Source: Streptomyces humicola
GTDB lineage: Bacteria; Actinomycetota; Actinomycetes; Streptomycetales; Streptomycetaceae
Direction: 5' to 3'
Assembly: GCF_024436035.1 (NCBI RefSeq)
Contig: NZ_JANFNG010000004.1
Location: 229,786-293,785, forward strand
Length of the DNA stretch: 64,000 nt
This document shows positions 1-7,331 of this stretch, one piece after another; positions within the stretch are counted from its first letter, which is position 1; the number at the start of each line of letters is the position of its first letter. Both the position numbers and the translations under genes were made by a program. The notes beneath the pieces were generated by a model. It made no database searches. It was not told the origin of the DNA and saw nothing but the letters and a program-made list of their open reading frames with translations.

Positions 1-3
1 CCC

Positions 4-753
4 TCAGTCCCCGTCTCCTCGTACGAAGCCGTCGCGCAGCCGGTCGCTGACGCCGGTGAGGTTGAGTTCGAAGGTGAAGCCCTGCTCGTAGCGGTAGGAG
101 CGCTTGACGTCGACCGGGTCGATGCCGTTGAGCGACTGCTTCGCGGCGCGGATGACGGCCGGGTCCTTCGCCGCGATCCGGTCGGCGATCTCCAATGCGG
201 CGTCCCGCAGTTCGGCGCGGTCGACGACGGCGAACACCGAGCCGTAGGCGTGCAGCTCGGCGGCGGTCGCGCTCTCGGCCGTGTAAACCATGTGCCGCAT
301 CCGGTGCTGCGGCACGAGGCGGGCGAGGTGGGTGGCGGCGCCGAGCGCACCGCGGTCGACCTCGGGAAGACCGACGTATGCGTCGTCGGCGGCGACAACG
401 ATGTCTGCGTTGCCGACGAGGCCGACTCCTCCGCCGAGACAGTAGCCGTGCACGGCCGCGATCACCGGTACCGGGCAGTCGTAGACGGCCGCGAAGGCCG
501 CCGCACACCCGGAGTTCGCGCCGAGCAGTGCCTCGAACCCCGATGTGGACTGCATCTGCTTGATGTCGACTCCGGCGCAGAATCCGCGGCCTTCGGCGCG
601 CAGCACCACGGCCCTGGTGGCCGGGTCCGAGCCCTGCGCGGTGAGGGCGTCGGCGAGCTCGAACCACCCCTTCACGTCGAGGGCGTTGACCGGCGGGGCA
701 TCGAGCACGATCTCCGCGATGTGCGGTCCGTGACGGCCCGTGCGTATCGCCAT
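4..753 (-). CDS. echA20: EchA20-like enoyl-CoA hydratase/hydrolase (steroid C/D-ring catabolism)
   Basis: Crotonase-fold protein of 249 aa. The sequence shows the crotonase oxyanion-hole segments GFCAGVDIK (about residues 58-66) and GGGVGLVGNAD (107-117), and the stretch LPEVDRGALGAATHLARLVP. As I recall it, mycobacterial EchA20 (Rv3550), the ring-opening COCHEA-CoA hydrolase of HIP degradation, shares these segments almost word for word, including QGFTFELNL near the C-terminus. I chose ATG 753 because GGGAGGG lies just upstream; the upstream in-frame ATG at 810 would place the start beyond the palindromic operator at 784-798. The gene is divergent from an SDR, as echA20 is from Rv3549c in M. 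tuberculosis, where ipdA and ipdB follow echA20. Here the stop codon lies at the window edge, so the next gene is not visible. Orthology is from memory, not an alignment. Confidence 0.9.
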   Translation of the reverse strand: MAIRTGRHGPHIAEIVLDAPPVNALDVKGWFELADALTAQGSDPATRAVVLRAEGRGFCAGVDIKQMQSTSGFEALLGANSGCAAAFAAVYDCPVPVIAAVHGYCLGGGVGLVGNADIVVAADDAYVGLPEVDRGALGAATHLARLVPQHRMRHMVYTAESATAAELHAYGSVFAVVDRAELRDAALEIADRIAAKDPAVIRAAKQSLNGIDPVDVKRSYRYEQGFTFELNLTGVSDRLRDGFVRGDGD

Positions 754-783
754 CAGCCCTCCCGTCCAGCCTGCTCCGACTAT

Positions 784-798
784 CTGACGTTGTGTCAG
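784..798. promoter_or_regulatory. Perfect CTGAC-N5-GTCAG operator between echA20 and SDR
   Basis: The sequence is CTGACGTTGTGTCAG, a perfect inverted repeat with 5-bp arms and a 5-bp spacer. It sits 30 bp before echA20 (minus) and 22 bp before the SDR (plus), so one site could control both. It is one of ten such sites, all in front of genes of this island. The probable binder is the TetR protein at 1725-2372 (inference). Confidence 0.8.
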
Positions 799-820
799 TT
801 TCTCTGGCACGATAGCCCAC

Positions 821-1720
821 GTGACCTACGACCTGGAAGGCCGAGTGGCTCTCGTGACCGGCGGCACACGCGGCATCGGGCGCGCCATCGCGCGGCGGCT
901 GCGCGACGCGGGGGCGCAGGTCGCCGTCTGCGGCCGCACCGCACCGGGAGGGACCGCCGGATCCGCCACGACGGGCGCGACGGGCGCGGCGAGCACGACG
1001 CGGGCGCCAGGCGCGACGAGCACGACGCGGGCGCCAGGCGCGACGAGCACGACGTGCGCGGCAGGGGCGCTGCCGGGCGGGATCACCTTCTTCCCCTGCG
1101 ACGTCCGTGACCCCGATGCCGTCGGCGCCCTCTTCGAACGGCTCGACGCCACGTACGGACGCCTGGACGTGCTGGTCAACAACGCCGGGGGCTCCCCCTG
1201 CGCGGAGGCCGCCACCGCCTCCCCGCGCTTCTCCCGCGCGATCATCGAGCTCAATCTGCTCGCGCCGCTGTACTGCGCGCAGGCGGCGAACGCGATGATG
1301 CAGCGCCGCCCCGAGGGGGGAGTGATCGTCAACATCGGCAGCGTGAGCGGTGAGCGGCCCTCGCCGGGTACCGCCGCATACGGCGCCGCCAAGGCCGGAC
1401 TGTCCTCGCTCACCCGCTCGCTCGCGGCAGAATGGGCGCCCAGGGTTCGGGTGAACTGCGTCGTCGTCGGCCTGGTCCGCCCCGAAGGGCCCGAGGCGTC
1501 GGCGCACTACGGCGACGATGCCGCACAGCGGGCGCTCGCCGGAGCCATTCCGATGGGCCGGCTCGCAACCCCCGACGAGATCGCAGATCCCGTACTCTTC
1601 CTAGCCTCTCCCGGCGCACGCTACATAACCGGCGCTGACCTGCAGGTTCATGGTGGAGGAGAGCGCCCTCCCCATTTGCAGGCAGCCAAATCGCGCGCCG
1701 ATCACCCGAAGGTAAACTGA
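821..1720 (+). CDS. Short-chain dehydrogenase/reductase with low-complexity insert
   Basis: Classical NAD(P)-dependent SDR, 299 aa. Visible motifs are the cofactor loop TGGTRGIG (13-20), NNAG (120-123), catalytic Ser in NIGSVSG (171-177) and YGAAK (Tyr187, Lys191). An unusual Thr/Ala/Gly/Ser-rich stretch at about residues 42-84 separates the beta2 region from the conserved CDVRD segment; it comes from tandem 27-bp DNA repeats and makes the protein about 40 residues longer than a typical SDR. It starts with GTG 22 bp after the palindromic operator and has no clear ribosome binding site, so the transcript may be nearly leaderless. Its place divergent from echA20 matches Rv3549c of mycobacteria. 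The substrate is unknown, probably a hydroxyacyl-CoA or ketoacyl-CoA of the same pathway. It ends 4 bp before the TetR gene. Confidence 0.88.
   Translation: MTYDLEGRVALVTGGTRGIGRAIARRLRDAGAQVAVCGRTAPGGTAGSATTGATGAASTTRAPGATSTTRAPGATSTTCAAGALPGGITFFPCDVRDPDAVGALFERLDATYGRLDVLVNNAGGSPCAEAATASPRFSRAIIELNLLAPLYCAQAANAMMQRRPEGGVIVNIGSVSGERPSPGTAAYGAAKAGLSSLTRSLAAEWAPRVRVNCVVVGLVRPEGPEASAHYGDDAAQRALAGAIPMGRLATPDEIADPVLFLASPGARYITGADLQVHGGGERPPHLQAAKSRADHPKVN
991..1054 (+). repeat. 27-bp tandem repeat inside the SDR gene
   Basis: A 27-bp unit beginning GAGCACGACGCGGGCGCCAG occurs twice exactly (991-1017, 1018-1044), followed by a 10-bp partial third copy (1045-1054). It encodes STTRAPGAT repeats and stays in frame. 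A shorter GACGGGCGC-type repeat precedes it. Confidence 0.85.
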
Positions 1721-1731
1721 CGGCATGACAG
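1717..1731. promoter_or_regulatory. Degenerate operator over the TetR start codon
   Basis: CTGACGGCATGACAG matches the consensus CTGAC-N5-GTCAG with one mismatch in the right arm (GACAG). It covers the SDR stop codon and the ATG of the TetR gene (1725). It could allow weak autoregulation, or be partly chance because the two coding signals constrain it. Confidence 0.35.
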
Positions 1732-2372
1732 GACAAGTTCGCACCGTCGACGGCCGTGTGGCCGGGCGTCGCGGGCAGGCGACGCGGCAGAAGCTGCTCG
1801 AATGCCTCAGCGAGATGCTCAGCACATCGCCGTACCGGGACGTCAAGGTCATCGACGTCGCCCGGATGGCGGGAACCTCCCCCGCAACGTTCTACCAGTA
1901 CTTCCCCGATGTCGAGGGCGCAGTCCTCGAGCTCGCCGAAGAGATGGCCAAGGAAGGCGCGACCCTGACCGATCTTGTCGCCGGCCGCAACTGGGTGGGA
2001 AAGCCCGCCTGGGCCGCTGCCGAGGACCTGGTCGAGGGTTTCCTTTCCTTCTGGCGAAAAAACGACGCGATCCTTCGCGTCATCGATCTCGGTGCGGCAG
2101 AAGGGGACAAGCGGTTCTACCGGATCCGCATGAAGATCCTCAATGCCGTCACCAATTCCCTGACGGACTCGATCAAGGAGCTCCAGGACAAGGGAAGGGT
2201 CGACAAGTGGGTCAGCCCCGCGGCCGTGGCCGGTTCGCTGGTCGCGATGCTCGCCGCGGTGGCCGCCCATCAGAAGGGCTTCCAGTCCTGGGGCGTCAAG
2301 CAGGCGGAGCTGAAGCCGAACCTGGCGCTGCTCGTGCACCTGGGCGTCACCGGGAAGAAGCCGACCAAGTAG
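1725..2372 (+). CDS. TetR-family transcriptional regulator, candidate master regulator of the island
   Basis: TetR/AcrR-type repressor, 215 aa. The N-terminal HTH is visible at about residues 20-70: TRQKLLECLSEML, then VIDVARMAGTSPATFYQYFP as the recognition helix region. The C-terminal ligand-binding part (WRKNDAILRVIDLGAAEGDK and following) is TetR-like but not one I can name; it is not similar to KstR or KstR2 as I recall them. It is the only DNA-binding regulator among the genes of the first 26 kb, and lies directly downstream of the echA20-divergent SDR. The inferred operator is CTGAC-N5-GTCAG, found before nearly every transcription unit of the island. By analogy with KstR2, the effector may be a pathway acyl-CoA thioester (inference). 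Confidence 0.9.
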   Translation: MTGQVRTVDGRVAGRRGQATRQKLLECLSEMLSTSPYRDVKVIDVARMAGTSPATFYQYFPDVEGAVLELAEEMAKEGATLTDLVAGRNWVGKPAWAAAEDLVEGFLSFWRKNDAILRVIDLGAAEGDKRFYRIRMKILNAVTNSLTDSIKELQDKGRVDKWVSPAAVAGSLVAMLAAVAAHQKGFQSWGVKQAELKPNLALLVHLGVTGKKPTK

Positions 2373-2397
2373 CGCTCACGACGCAACTTGTCGTCAT

Positions 2398-2463
2398 GAG
2401 CCGATCTTTCATGTGTCGATCTTTGAGTCGATCTTTCGTGAGTCGATCTTTCGTGAGTCGATA
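2398..2463. repeat. 15-bp tandem repeat after the TetR gene
   Basis: About 4.5 imperfect copies of GAGTCGATCTTTCGT occur between the TetR stop codon and the convergent deazaflavin-reductase gene. Two copies (2425-2439, 2440-2454) are identical; one is shortened to 12 bp. The AT content is higher than in the surroundings. The rest of the 238-bp gap shows nothing else. Confidence 0.85.
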
Positions 2464-2610
2464 GTCGATCGTTCAATAGCCCATATCGCCAACATTTGTC
2501 TCGTCCTGCCACGCATCGACGCGGGCGTCGGCCGGCCCTCGGGGGAGGTTGCCGGTTCGCCGCCCGCGTTTGCTGTTGCGAACGGGATAGCGGGACACCT
2601 GACGGCACAC

Positions 2611-3093
2611 CTAGTCGCGCGGTACGAGCCGGAAGAGACGGATCTCGCGGTCGACGCGTGCGGCGTAGGCGGCATACGGGGGCCAGAAGCGGAGCACCGA
2701 CTCCCATGTCTGCGCACGCTCGCGCCCTGTCAGAAGTGTGGCCGTTACAGGGACGTCACGCCCCCTCCAGCTGATCCGTGCCTGCGGATTCTTGATCAGG
2801 TTGGCCGTCCACGCCGGGTGATCGGTGCGGCCGAAGTTGCTCCCCACCAGTACGAACGTTCCACCGTCCTCCGGCATGCAGGCGAGCGGTGTGCGGCGCG
2901 GGCGCCCACTCCTCGCGCCCGTCGCGGTCAGCACCACACTCGGCAGCATCTGACTGCTCAACATCACCTTGCCGCCGGTCAGCCGGTGCACCGCCTTGTC
3001 CATCGCCGGGACGACATGCGGGGCGACCTTCGTGAAGGCACGGGTCGAGGAGACCCTCTGGACCAGCAGCCTGCCGCGCTCCGACGCCGTCAC
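2611..3093 (-). CDS. Deazaflavin (F420)-dependent nitroreductase family protein
   Basis: The 160-aa protein has the split-barrel pattern of the Ddn family: LTATGARSGRPRRTPL, then VLVGSNFGRTDHPAWTANLIKNP and a RLVP C-terminus. Members use F420H2 to reduce quinones, nitro compounds or enones. Mycobacterial Ddn (Rv3547) lies inside the cholesterol gene cluster, so its presence next to steroid-type genes fits. The GTG start overlaps the stop of the upstream acyl-CoA dehydrogenase gene by 4 bp (GTGA), so the two are translationally coupled and share the operator at 4534. The natural substrate is unknown; a ring enone or dienone is a reasonable guess. Confidence 0.85.
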   Translation of the reverse strand: MTASERGRLLVQRVSSTRAFTKVAPHVVPAMDKAVHRLTGGKVMLSSQMLPSVVLTATGARSGRPRRTPLACMPEDGGTFVLVGSNFGRTDHPAWTANLIKNPQARISWRGRDVPVTATLLTGRERAQTWESVLRFWPPYAAYAARVDREIRLFRLVPRD

Positions 3094-4475
3094 GCCACCG
3101 CTCCTGCCGTCGTCCGGGCCGACCGGGGTCGAACGGCGCCGGAGAAGAGTCCGGTGCGGTGCGCGGCCTGCGCCCGCAGCCGGTGCGCAGGGCCGAAGAG
3201 CAGGTCGTCGCAGGCAGCGCGCTTGACGTACAGATGCGCGTGATGCTCCCAGGTGAAGCCGATGCCGCCGTGCAGTTGAACGGATTCGGCGGCGGCGGAA
3301 CGCAGCGCTTCCAGCGCCTGTGCGAGCGCGAGCGGGCCCGCCACGGCGATCTCGTCCCGCCGGTCCCGGTGGCCGCCGCCGTCGTGGCCCTCGCCCTCGC
3401 GGCCGTCGCCGCCTGGGCTGCCCTGGCCGGCAGCCCAGGCGGCGTAATAGGCGGCGGAACGCGCAGCCTGCACCTGCACGTAGAGATCCGCGAGACGGTG
3501 CTTGACCGCCTGGAACGAGCCGACCGGGCGTCCGAACTGCTCTCTGACCTGCACGTACTCGACCGTACTCGACAAGGAGAAGTCCGCGGCACCGACCGCT
3601 TCTGCGGCCAGTACGGCGGCGGCGAACTCACCCGTGCGAAGCAACTGCGCTGCGAGGTCGCCGGGCTGCTGCGCGTCGTCGCCGAGCGGCATCGCCGGGA
3701 CGTCGCGCAGCTCGATGCGCGCCTGCGGCCGGGTCTCGTCGAGGGTGGTCAGCCTGGTACGGACAATGCCGGGCGCGTCCGGCTCCACCAGGAAGAGGCG
3801 CGTGTGGCTGCGCGCGTAACCTCCGCAGTGCGCGGCGACAAGCAGGACCCCGGCGCTGTGGCCGTCGAGCACGCCGTCTGCCTCCCCGTACAGCCGCCAT
3901 CCGGCGGTGCACGCGCCATCGGCGTCGTCGGTGCCGCCGGTGCCGCCGGTGCCGCCGGTGCCGCCGGTGCCGCCGGTGCCGCCGGCGGCAGCGAGCGGTC
4001 CCGTCCGGCGAGCCTGTATGCCCCCGGCTCGGCCGCCGCCCGACCAGTCGCCGTCGTTGGCATCGGTGAGGCCGAGGGCGGCTCCGAGGGGCCCGGGGAC
4101 GGCCAGTGCCGCCGTCAGCTCGCCGGAGGCGATGCGCGGCAGCAGGGCGGCGCGCTGCTCGTCGAAGCCGAGAGCGGCGATCAGGGGGGCGGCGAGCACC
4201 GCGGTCGCCAGCAGCGGGGAGGGCAGCAGGGCCCGGCCGGTCTCTTCGCAGGCGAGGGCAAGTTCGGTCGGTCCGCAGCCGACGCCTCCGTAACGTGCCG
4301 GCAGGGCGAGACCCGGCAGGCCGAGGTGTTCGGAGAGCCGTCGCCAGAGAGGCTCGTCGTAGCCGGCGGAGGTGCGGGGCGCGGCCTTGACCTCGTCGGG
4401 CCCGCAGTGCTTGTGCAGCAGTTCGCGCAGGGTGCGCCGTATGGCGCTCTGCTCCTCGGTGAACCTGGCATCCAT
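3090..4475 (-). CDS. Acyl-CoA dehydrogenase with glycine/threonine-rich insert
   Basis: FAD-dependent acyl-CoA dehydrogenase, 461 aa against about 380 for the family. The N-terminal helical domain (FTEEQSAIRRTLREL, GVGCGPTELALACEETGRAL) and C-terminal part (VREQFGRPVGSFQAVKHRLA, LHGGIGFTWEHHAHLYVKRA) are intact. Extra length comes from a GGT-repeat segment in the middle beta domain and a Gly/His/Arg-rich loop (GREGEGHDGGGHRD). The C-terminal TWE-HLYLKR type resembles the subunits that form heteromeric alpha2beta2 dehydrogenases in mycobacterial steroid degradation (FadE28/32/33 class). The start ATG at 4475 is preceded by GAGGAG. First gene of a two-gene operon with the F420-type reductase. 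Confidence 0.88.
   Translation of the reverse strand: MDARFTEEQSAIRRTLRELLHKHCGPDEVKAAPRTSAGYDEPLWRRLSEHLGLPGLALPARYGGVGCGPTELALACEETGRALLPSPLLATAVLAAPLIAALGFDEQRAALLPRIASGELTAALAVPGPLGAALGLTDANDGDWSGGGRAGGIQARRTGPLAAAGGTGGTGGTGGTGGTGGTDDADGACTAGWRLYGEADGVLDGHSAGVLLVAAHCGGYARSHTRLFLVEPDAPGIVRTRLTTLDETRPQARIELRDVPAMPLGDDAQQPGDLAAQLLRTGEFAAAVLAAEAVGAADFSLSSTVEYVQVREQFGRPVGSFQAVKHRLADLYVQVQAARSAAYYAAWAAGQGSPGGDGREGEGHDGGGHRDRRDEIAVAGPLALAQALEALRSAAAESVQLHGGIGFTWEHHAHLYVKRAACDDLLFGPAHRLRAQAAHRTGLFSGAVRPRSARTTAGAVA
3930..3983. repeat. Six copies of GGTGCCGCC inside acyl-CoA dehydrogenase
   Basis: A perfect 9-bp microsatellite (GGTGCCGCC six times on the plus strand) encodes a run of Gly-Gly-Thr on the minus strand. 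Its length is a multiple of three per unit, so copy-number change keeps the frame. Confidence 0.9.
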
Positions 4476-4533
4476 CGGCGGGCTCCTCACGACCACAGAT
4501 CCGGCCACACAGATATGTCATGCGCTTGCATAC

Positions 4534-4548
4534 CTGACGGATCGTCAT
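4534..4548. promoter_or_regulatory. CTGAC-N5-GTCAT operator before acyl-CoA dehydrogenase operon
   Basis: CTGACGGATCGTCAT matches the island consensus with one mismatch in the last base. It lies 58 bp before the ATG of the dehydrogenase at 4475 (minus) and 59 bp before the small membrane-protein gene at 4608 (plus). Confidence 0.75.
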
Positions 4549-4607
4549 CTTAGGGAGAGGGGACCCGCAAGCACAGAGCCACGCACGGTTCGGTGCATCA
4601 TCGACCC

Positions 4608-4865
4608 ATGGAAGAGAAGAAGCCCAGAAGTGCGGCGGTGCGCTGGTTGTCGCCGGGCGAGGACAGCTCGGCGACGCAGTTGCGCTGGACGGTGGGACTG
4701 TGGTCGGCACTGACGGCGCTTTGGATCAGCTGGCAGTTCTGGGGCGACGGATCGGCGCCGCGGCGGGGCCTGATCGCACTGCTCACGGTCATCTCGCTGA
4801 TCCAGGCACTGGGCGCGCTCGGGCTGCTACGCAAGAAGCGCGGGGCGACACCGAGACGCAGGTGA
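4608..4865 (+). CDS. Small two-span membrane protein, unknown function
   Basis: 85-aa product starting at ATG 4608; an in-frame GTG lies 15 bp upstream. Two hydrophobic segments are visible, TVGLWSALTALWISWQFW and GLIALLTVISLIQALGALGLL, separated by a short polar loop, with a basic C-terminus (RKKRGATPRRR). I do not recognise the family. It lies between two operators (4534 and 4879) and directly before the thiolase-like gene, so it may be co-regulated with the catabolic genes. Confidence 0.6.
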   Translation: MEEKKPRSAAVRWLSPGEDSSATQLRWTVGLWSALTALWISWQFWGDGSAPRRGLIALLTVISLIQALGALGLLRKKRGATPRRR

Positions 4866-4878
4866 ACACCTCGACAAA

Positions 4879-4893
4879 CTGATGTACCGTCAG
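4879..4893. promoter_or_regulatory. CTGAT-N5-GTCAG operator 4 bp before the thiolase start
   Basis: CTGATGTACCGTCAG has one mismatch to the consensus. It ends only 4 bp before the ATG at 4898, which leaves no room for a ribosome binding site. Either the transcript is leaderless or the bound repressor would block the start region directly. Confidence 0.75.
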
Positions 4894-4897
4894 ATTC

Positions 4898-6079
4898 ATG
4901 CCGAACGCCATACGCACCGCCCCGCGCAAGGTGGCCGTCGTCGGCGTGGCCCTCGCCGACTGCGGTCGGGTCGACGAGGCCACGCCCTACGCCCTGCACG
5001 CCCAGGCGGCGCGCCGCGCGCTTGCCGACTCGGGGCTGGACCGATCGGTCATCGACGGCTTCGGTTCGGCTGGTCTGGGCACCCTGGCGCCCGTGGAGGT
5101 CGCCGAATACCTCGGCCTGCGCCCCACATGGGTGGAATCGACGTCGGTCGGCGGTGCGACGTGGGAGGTCATGGCCGCCCACGCGGCGGACGCGATCGCC
5201 GCCGGGCGCGCCAACGCCGTGCTGCTCGTCTACGGCTCGACCGCACGTGCCGATCTAAAGGCCGGGCGCCGCACCGCGAACCTCTCGTTCGGCTCGCGCG
5301 GACCGCTCCAGTTCGAGGTGCCGTATGGGCACACCCTGGTCGCCAAGTACGCGATGGCCGCCCGCCGCCACATGCACGAGTACGGCACGACGCTCGAACA
5401 GCTCGCCGAGGTGGCCGTCCAGGCACGTGCCAACGCGGCCCGCAATCCCGAGGCGATGTACCGCACCCCCATCACTGTTGACGACGTGCTGTCCGGCCCA
5501 TTGATCGCAGACCCGTTCACCAAGCTCCACTGCTGCATCCGTTCCGACGGCGGCTGCGCCGTGCTGCTCGCCGCGGAGGAGTACGTACCGGACGCAGCCA
5601 CGACGCCCGTGTGGATCCTGGGCGCGGGTGAGCATCTCTCCCATGCCGCGATGTCGGAGTGGGACGACTTCACCGTCTCGCCTGCGGCGGTCTCGGGGCG
5701 TCTCGCCTTCGAGCGGGCCTGGGTGCGGCCCAGCGACGTCGACATCGCCGAGATCTACGACGCCTTCACCTACATGACCTTGGTGACCCTGGAGGACCTG
5801 GGCTTTTGCGAGAAGGGCGAGGGCGGCGCGTTCGTGGAGAAGGGCAGACTGCTGGCGGACGGCGAGCTGCCGGTCAACACCGACGGCGGCGGGCTCTCGG
5901 CCTGCCATCCGGGCATGCGGGGGCTGTTCCTGATCGTGGAGGCGGTGCGGCAACTGCGCGGCGACGCCGGCGAGCACCAGGTGCATACGGCCGGCGGTCG
6001 CACGCCCGAGCTTGCCGTGGCCTCCGGAACGGGCGGATGGTTCTGCTCCTCCGGCACGCTCGTCCTCGGCCGCGGCTGA
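4898..6079 (+). CDS. Thiolase-like / lipid-transfer (Ltp-type) acyl-CoA lyase
   Basis: 393-aa member of the SCP-x/thiolase-like family. The N-terminal half begins VAVVGVALADCGR and carries ESTSVGGATWEVMAAHAADAI at the place where biosynthetic thiolases have the nucleophilic Cys; that Cys is absent here. The C-terminal half has EIYDAFTYMTLVTLEDLGFC, the conserved NTDGGGLSACHPGMRG (with the His-Pro-Gly) and ASGTGGWFCSSGTLVL. Proteins of this kind (for example mycobacterial Ltp2) work with a DUF35 OB-fold subunit as retro-aldolases or thiolases on acyl-CoAs. The DUF35 partner is encoded convergently only 6 bp downstream. Substrate not predictable from sequence. Confidence 0.85.
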   Translation: MPNAIRTAPRKVAVVGVALADCGRVDEATPYALHAQAARRALADSGLDRSVIDGFGSAGLGTLAPVEVAEYLGLRPTWVESTSVGGATWEVMAAHAADAIAAGRANAVLLVYGSTARADLKAGRRTANLSFGSRGPLQFEVPYGHTLVAKYAMAARRHMHEYGTTLEQLAEVAVQARANAARNPEAMYRTPITVDDVLSGPLIADPFTKLHCCIRSDGGCAVLLAAEEYVPDAATTPVWILGAGEHLSHAAMSEWDDFTVSPAAVSGRLAFERAWVRPSDVDIAEIYDAFTYMTLVTLEDLGFCEKGEGGAFVEKGRLLADGELPVNTDGGGLSACHPGMRGLFLIVEAVRQLRGDAGEHQVHTAGGRTPELAVASGTGGWFCSSGTLVLGRG

Positions 6080-6085
6080 ACGCGG

Positions 6086-6496
6086 TCAGTCCGTGGGACG
6101 GAAAACGGGGACGGCCGGGGCACCGGCCTCGGCGCGGAAAAGCACCCGCAGGGGCATACCCACCCGAAGGTCGCTCCCGGCGCAATCGACGATCTCGGTC
6201 ATCATGCGCGGCCCCTCGTCGAGGTCGACGACGGCGGCCACGTAGGGGACGCGGTCGCGATGCGGCGCCAGGTCGTTCAGGTGGACCACCGACCAGGTGT
6301 AGAGCGCTGCCCGGCCGCTCGCCTCCTCCCACGCGACGTCCTCGCTCCAGCACCGCGGACAGAATTCGCGGGGGTAGTGATGCGCGGCACCGCAGGCACC
6401 ACAGCGGCGTATCAGCAGACGGCCGTCGGCGGCGGCGTCCCAGTACGGACGGGTGAACGCGTCGATGTCGGGCAGGTCGAAGCGCGCAGTGGGCAT
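6086..6496 (-). CDS. Zn-ribbon/OB-fold DUF35 protein, partner of the thiolase-like protein
   Basis: 136-aa protein with a rubredoxin-like zinc ribbon (CGACGAAHHYPREFCPRC, four Cys, about residues 32-49) followed by an OB fold (LYTWSVVHLNDLAP, VPYVAAVVDLDEGPRMMTEIV). DUF35 subunits bind the CoA part of the substrate and are needed by Ltp-type lyases. It is transcribed towards the thiolase-like gene rather than in an operon with it, 36 bp behind the DoxX gene and probably from the operator at 7004. Confidence 0.88.
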   Translation of the reverse strand: MPTARFDLPDIDAFTRPYWDAAADGRLLIRRCGACGAAHHYPREFCPRCWSEDVAWEEASGRAALYTWSVVHLNDLAPHRDRVPYVAAVVDLDEGPRMMTEIVDCAGSDLRVGMPLRVLFRAEAGAPAVPVFRPTD

Positions 6497-6532
6497 GGCG
6501 GATTCCTCCAGGGGGAGCGTCGCAGGTCCGAT

Positions 6533-6982
6533 TCAGAAGAGCCCGAAGGCGGCATCGAGTGACCATGTCTGCCAGCTCATGGCGAAAAGGGCGACCAGCG
6601 ATATCAGCGCCATCATTCCGTTCTGCCCCTGCTCGGCCCAGTCGTGGATCATGAGGACGAGATAGAGAAGGTTCAGCACGAGGCCGCCGACCAGGGCGAT
6701 GGGCGTCAGCAAGCCAAGGGTCAGGCCAAGGCCGAGGGCGAGTTCGGCGTAGGCGACGACGTAGGCCATCACCTTGGGACGTGGCGCCACTACCGCCGCG
6801 AAACCGTTCTGCACAACGGGCCACCGGTGTTTGGCCGCCACATCGGCGGCCCACGCTATCCCCGAGCCCCGCTCGAACCAGGCCTTCTTGTCCTTGTGCC
6901 GCCAGCTCTCCAGCCACCACAGCCCGAGGCCTATCCGCAGGACGGCAAGCCACTGCGCTCCGGTGAGCCATGTCGTATGCAT
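6533..6982 (-). CDS. DoxX-family membrane protein
   Basis: 149-aa protein with about four transmembrane segments: LAVLRIGLGLWWLES, VMAYVVAYAELALGLGLTLG, ALVGGLVLNLLYLVLM and a last one around MMALISLVALFAM. The early Arg-x-Gly-Leu-Gly pattern and the Glu in the second segment (YAELALG) fit DoxX/TQO-like proteins. DoxX proteins act in quinone-linked redox chemistry; here a role as electron outlet or in handling a hydrophobic substrate is possible but unproven. The start ATG lies 21 bp after the operator at 7004-7018. It forms an operon with the DUF35 gene. Confidence 0.8.
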   Translation of the reverse strand: MHTTWLTGAQWLAVLRIGLGLWWLESWRHKDKKAWFERGSGIAWAADVAAKHRWPVVQNGFAAVVAPRPKVMAYVVAYAELALGLGLTLGLLTPIALVGGLVLNLLYLVLMIHDWAEQGQNGMMALISLVALFAMSWQTWSLDAAFGLF

Positions 6983-7003
6983 AGCGGGCCTCCCTGTTTC
7001 TGG

Positions 7004-7018
7004 CTGACGGTATGTCAG
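7004..7018. promoter_or_regulatory. Perfect CTGAC-N5-GTCAG operator before DoxX-DUF35
   Basis: CTGACGGTATGTCAG, perfect arms. It is 21 bp before the DoxX start on the minus strand. The 313 bp between this site and the next pair at 7332 show no gene and no other clear element. Confidence 0.8.
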
Positions 7019-7331
7019 TTCAGCCGAGCCGGACGCTGCACCGCAAGACCTCGGGGCGGATCCGACGACTTCTGGTCAAAACCATTCACAAGCGGTCGAC
7101 GGCGATACCCGGCGCGCCCTTGAGGATATTGATGGATGCGACACATGCTTCATGGGCGAACACCGGACAGCCGGGGGAGGGCGCGAGGCCATGCGGCTTC
7201 GGCGCGAGGCGTCGGAGCCCTGACCGGCGGGTCGGCCGGCCCACCCCCCTCCGCCGACCGACCCGCCCTCGATCGCCCCGCATCTCCCGAGACCTTCACC
7301 GCCGCAGGGCCTTTCATGCCAACCCCTGTTC

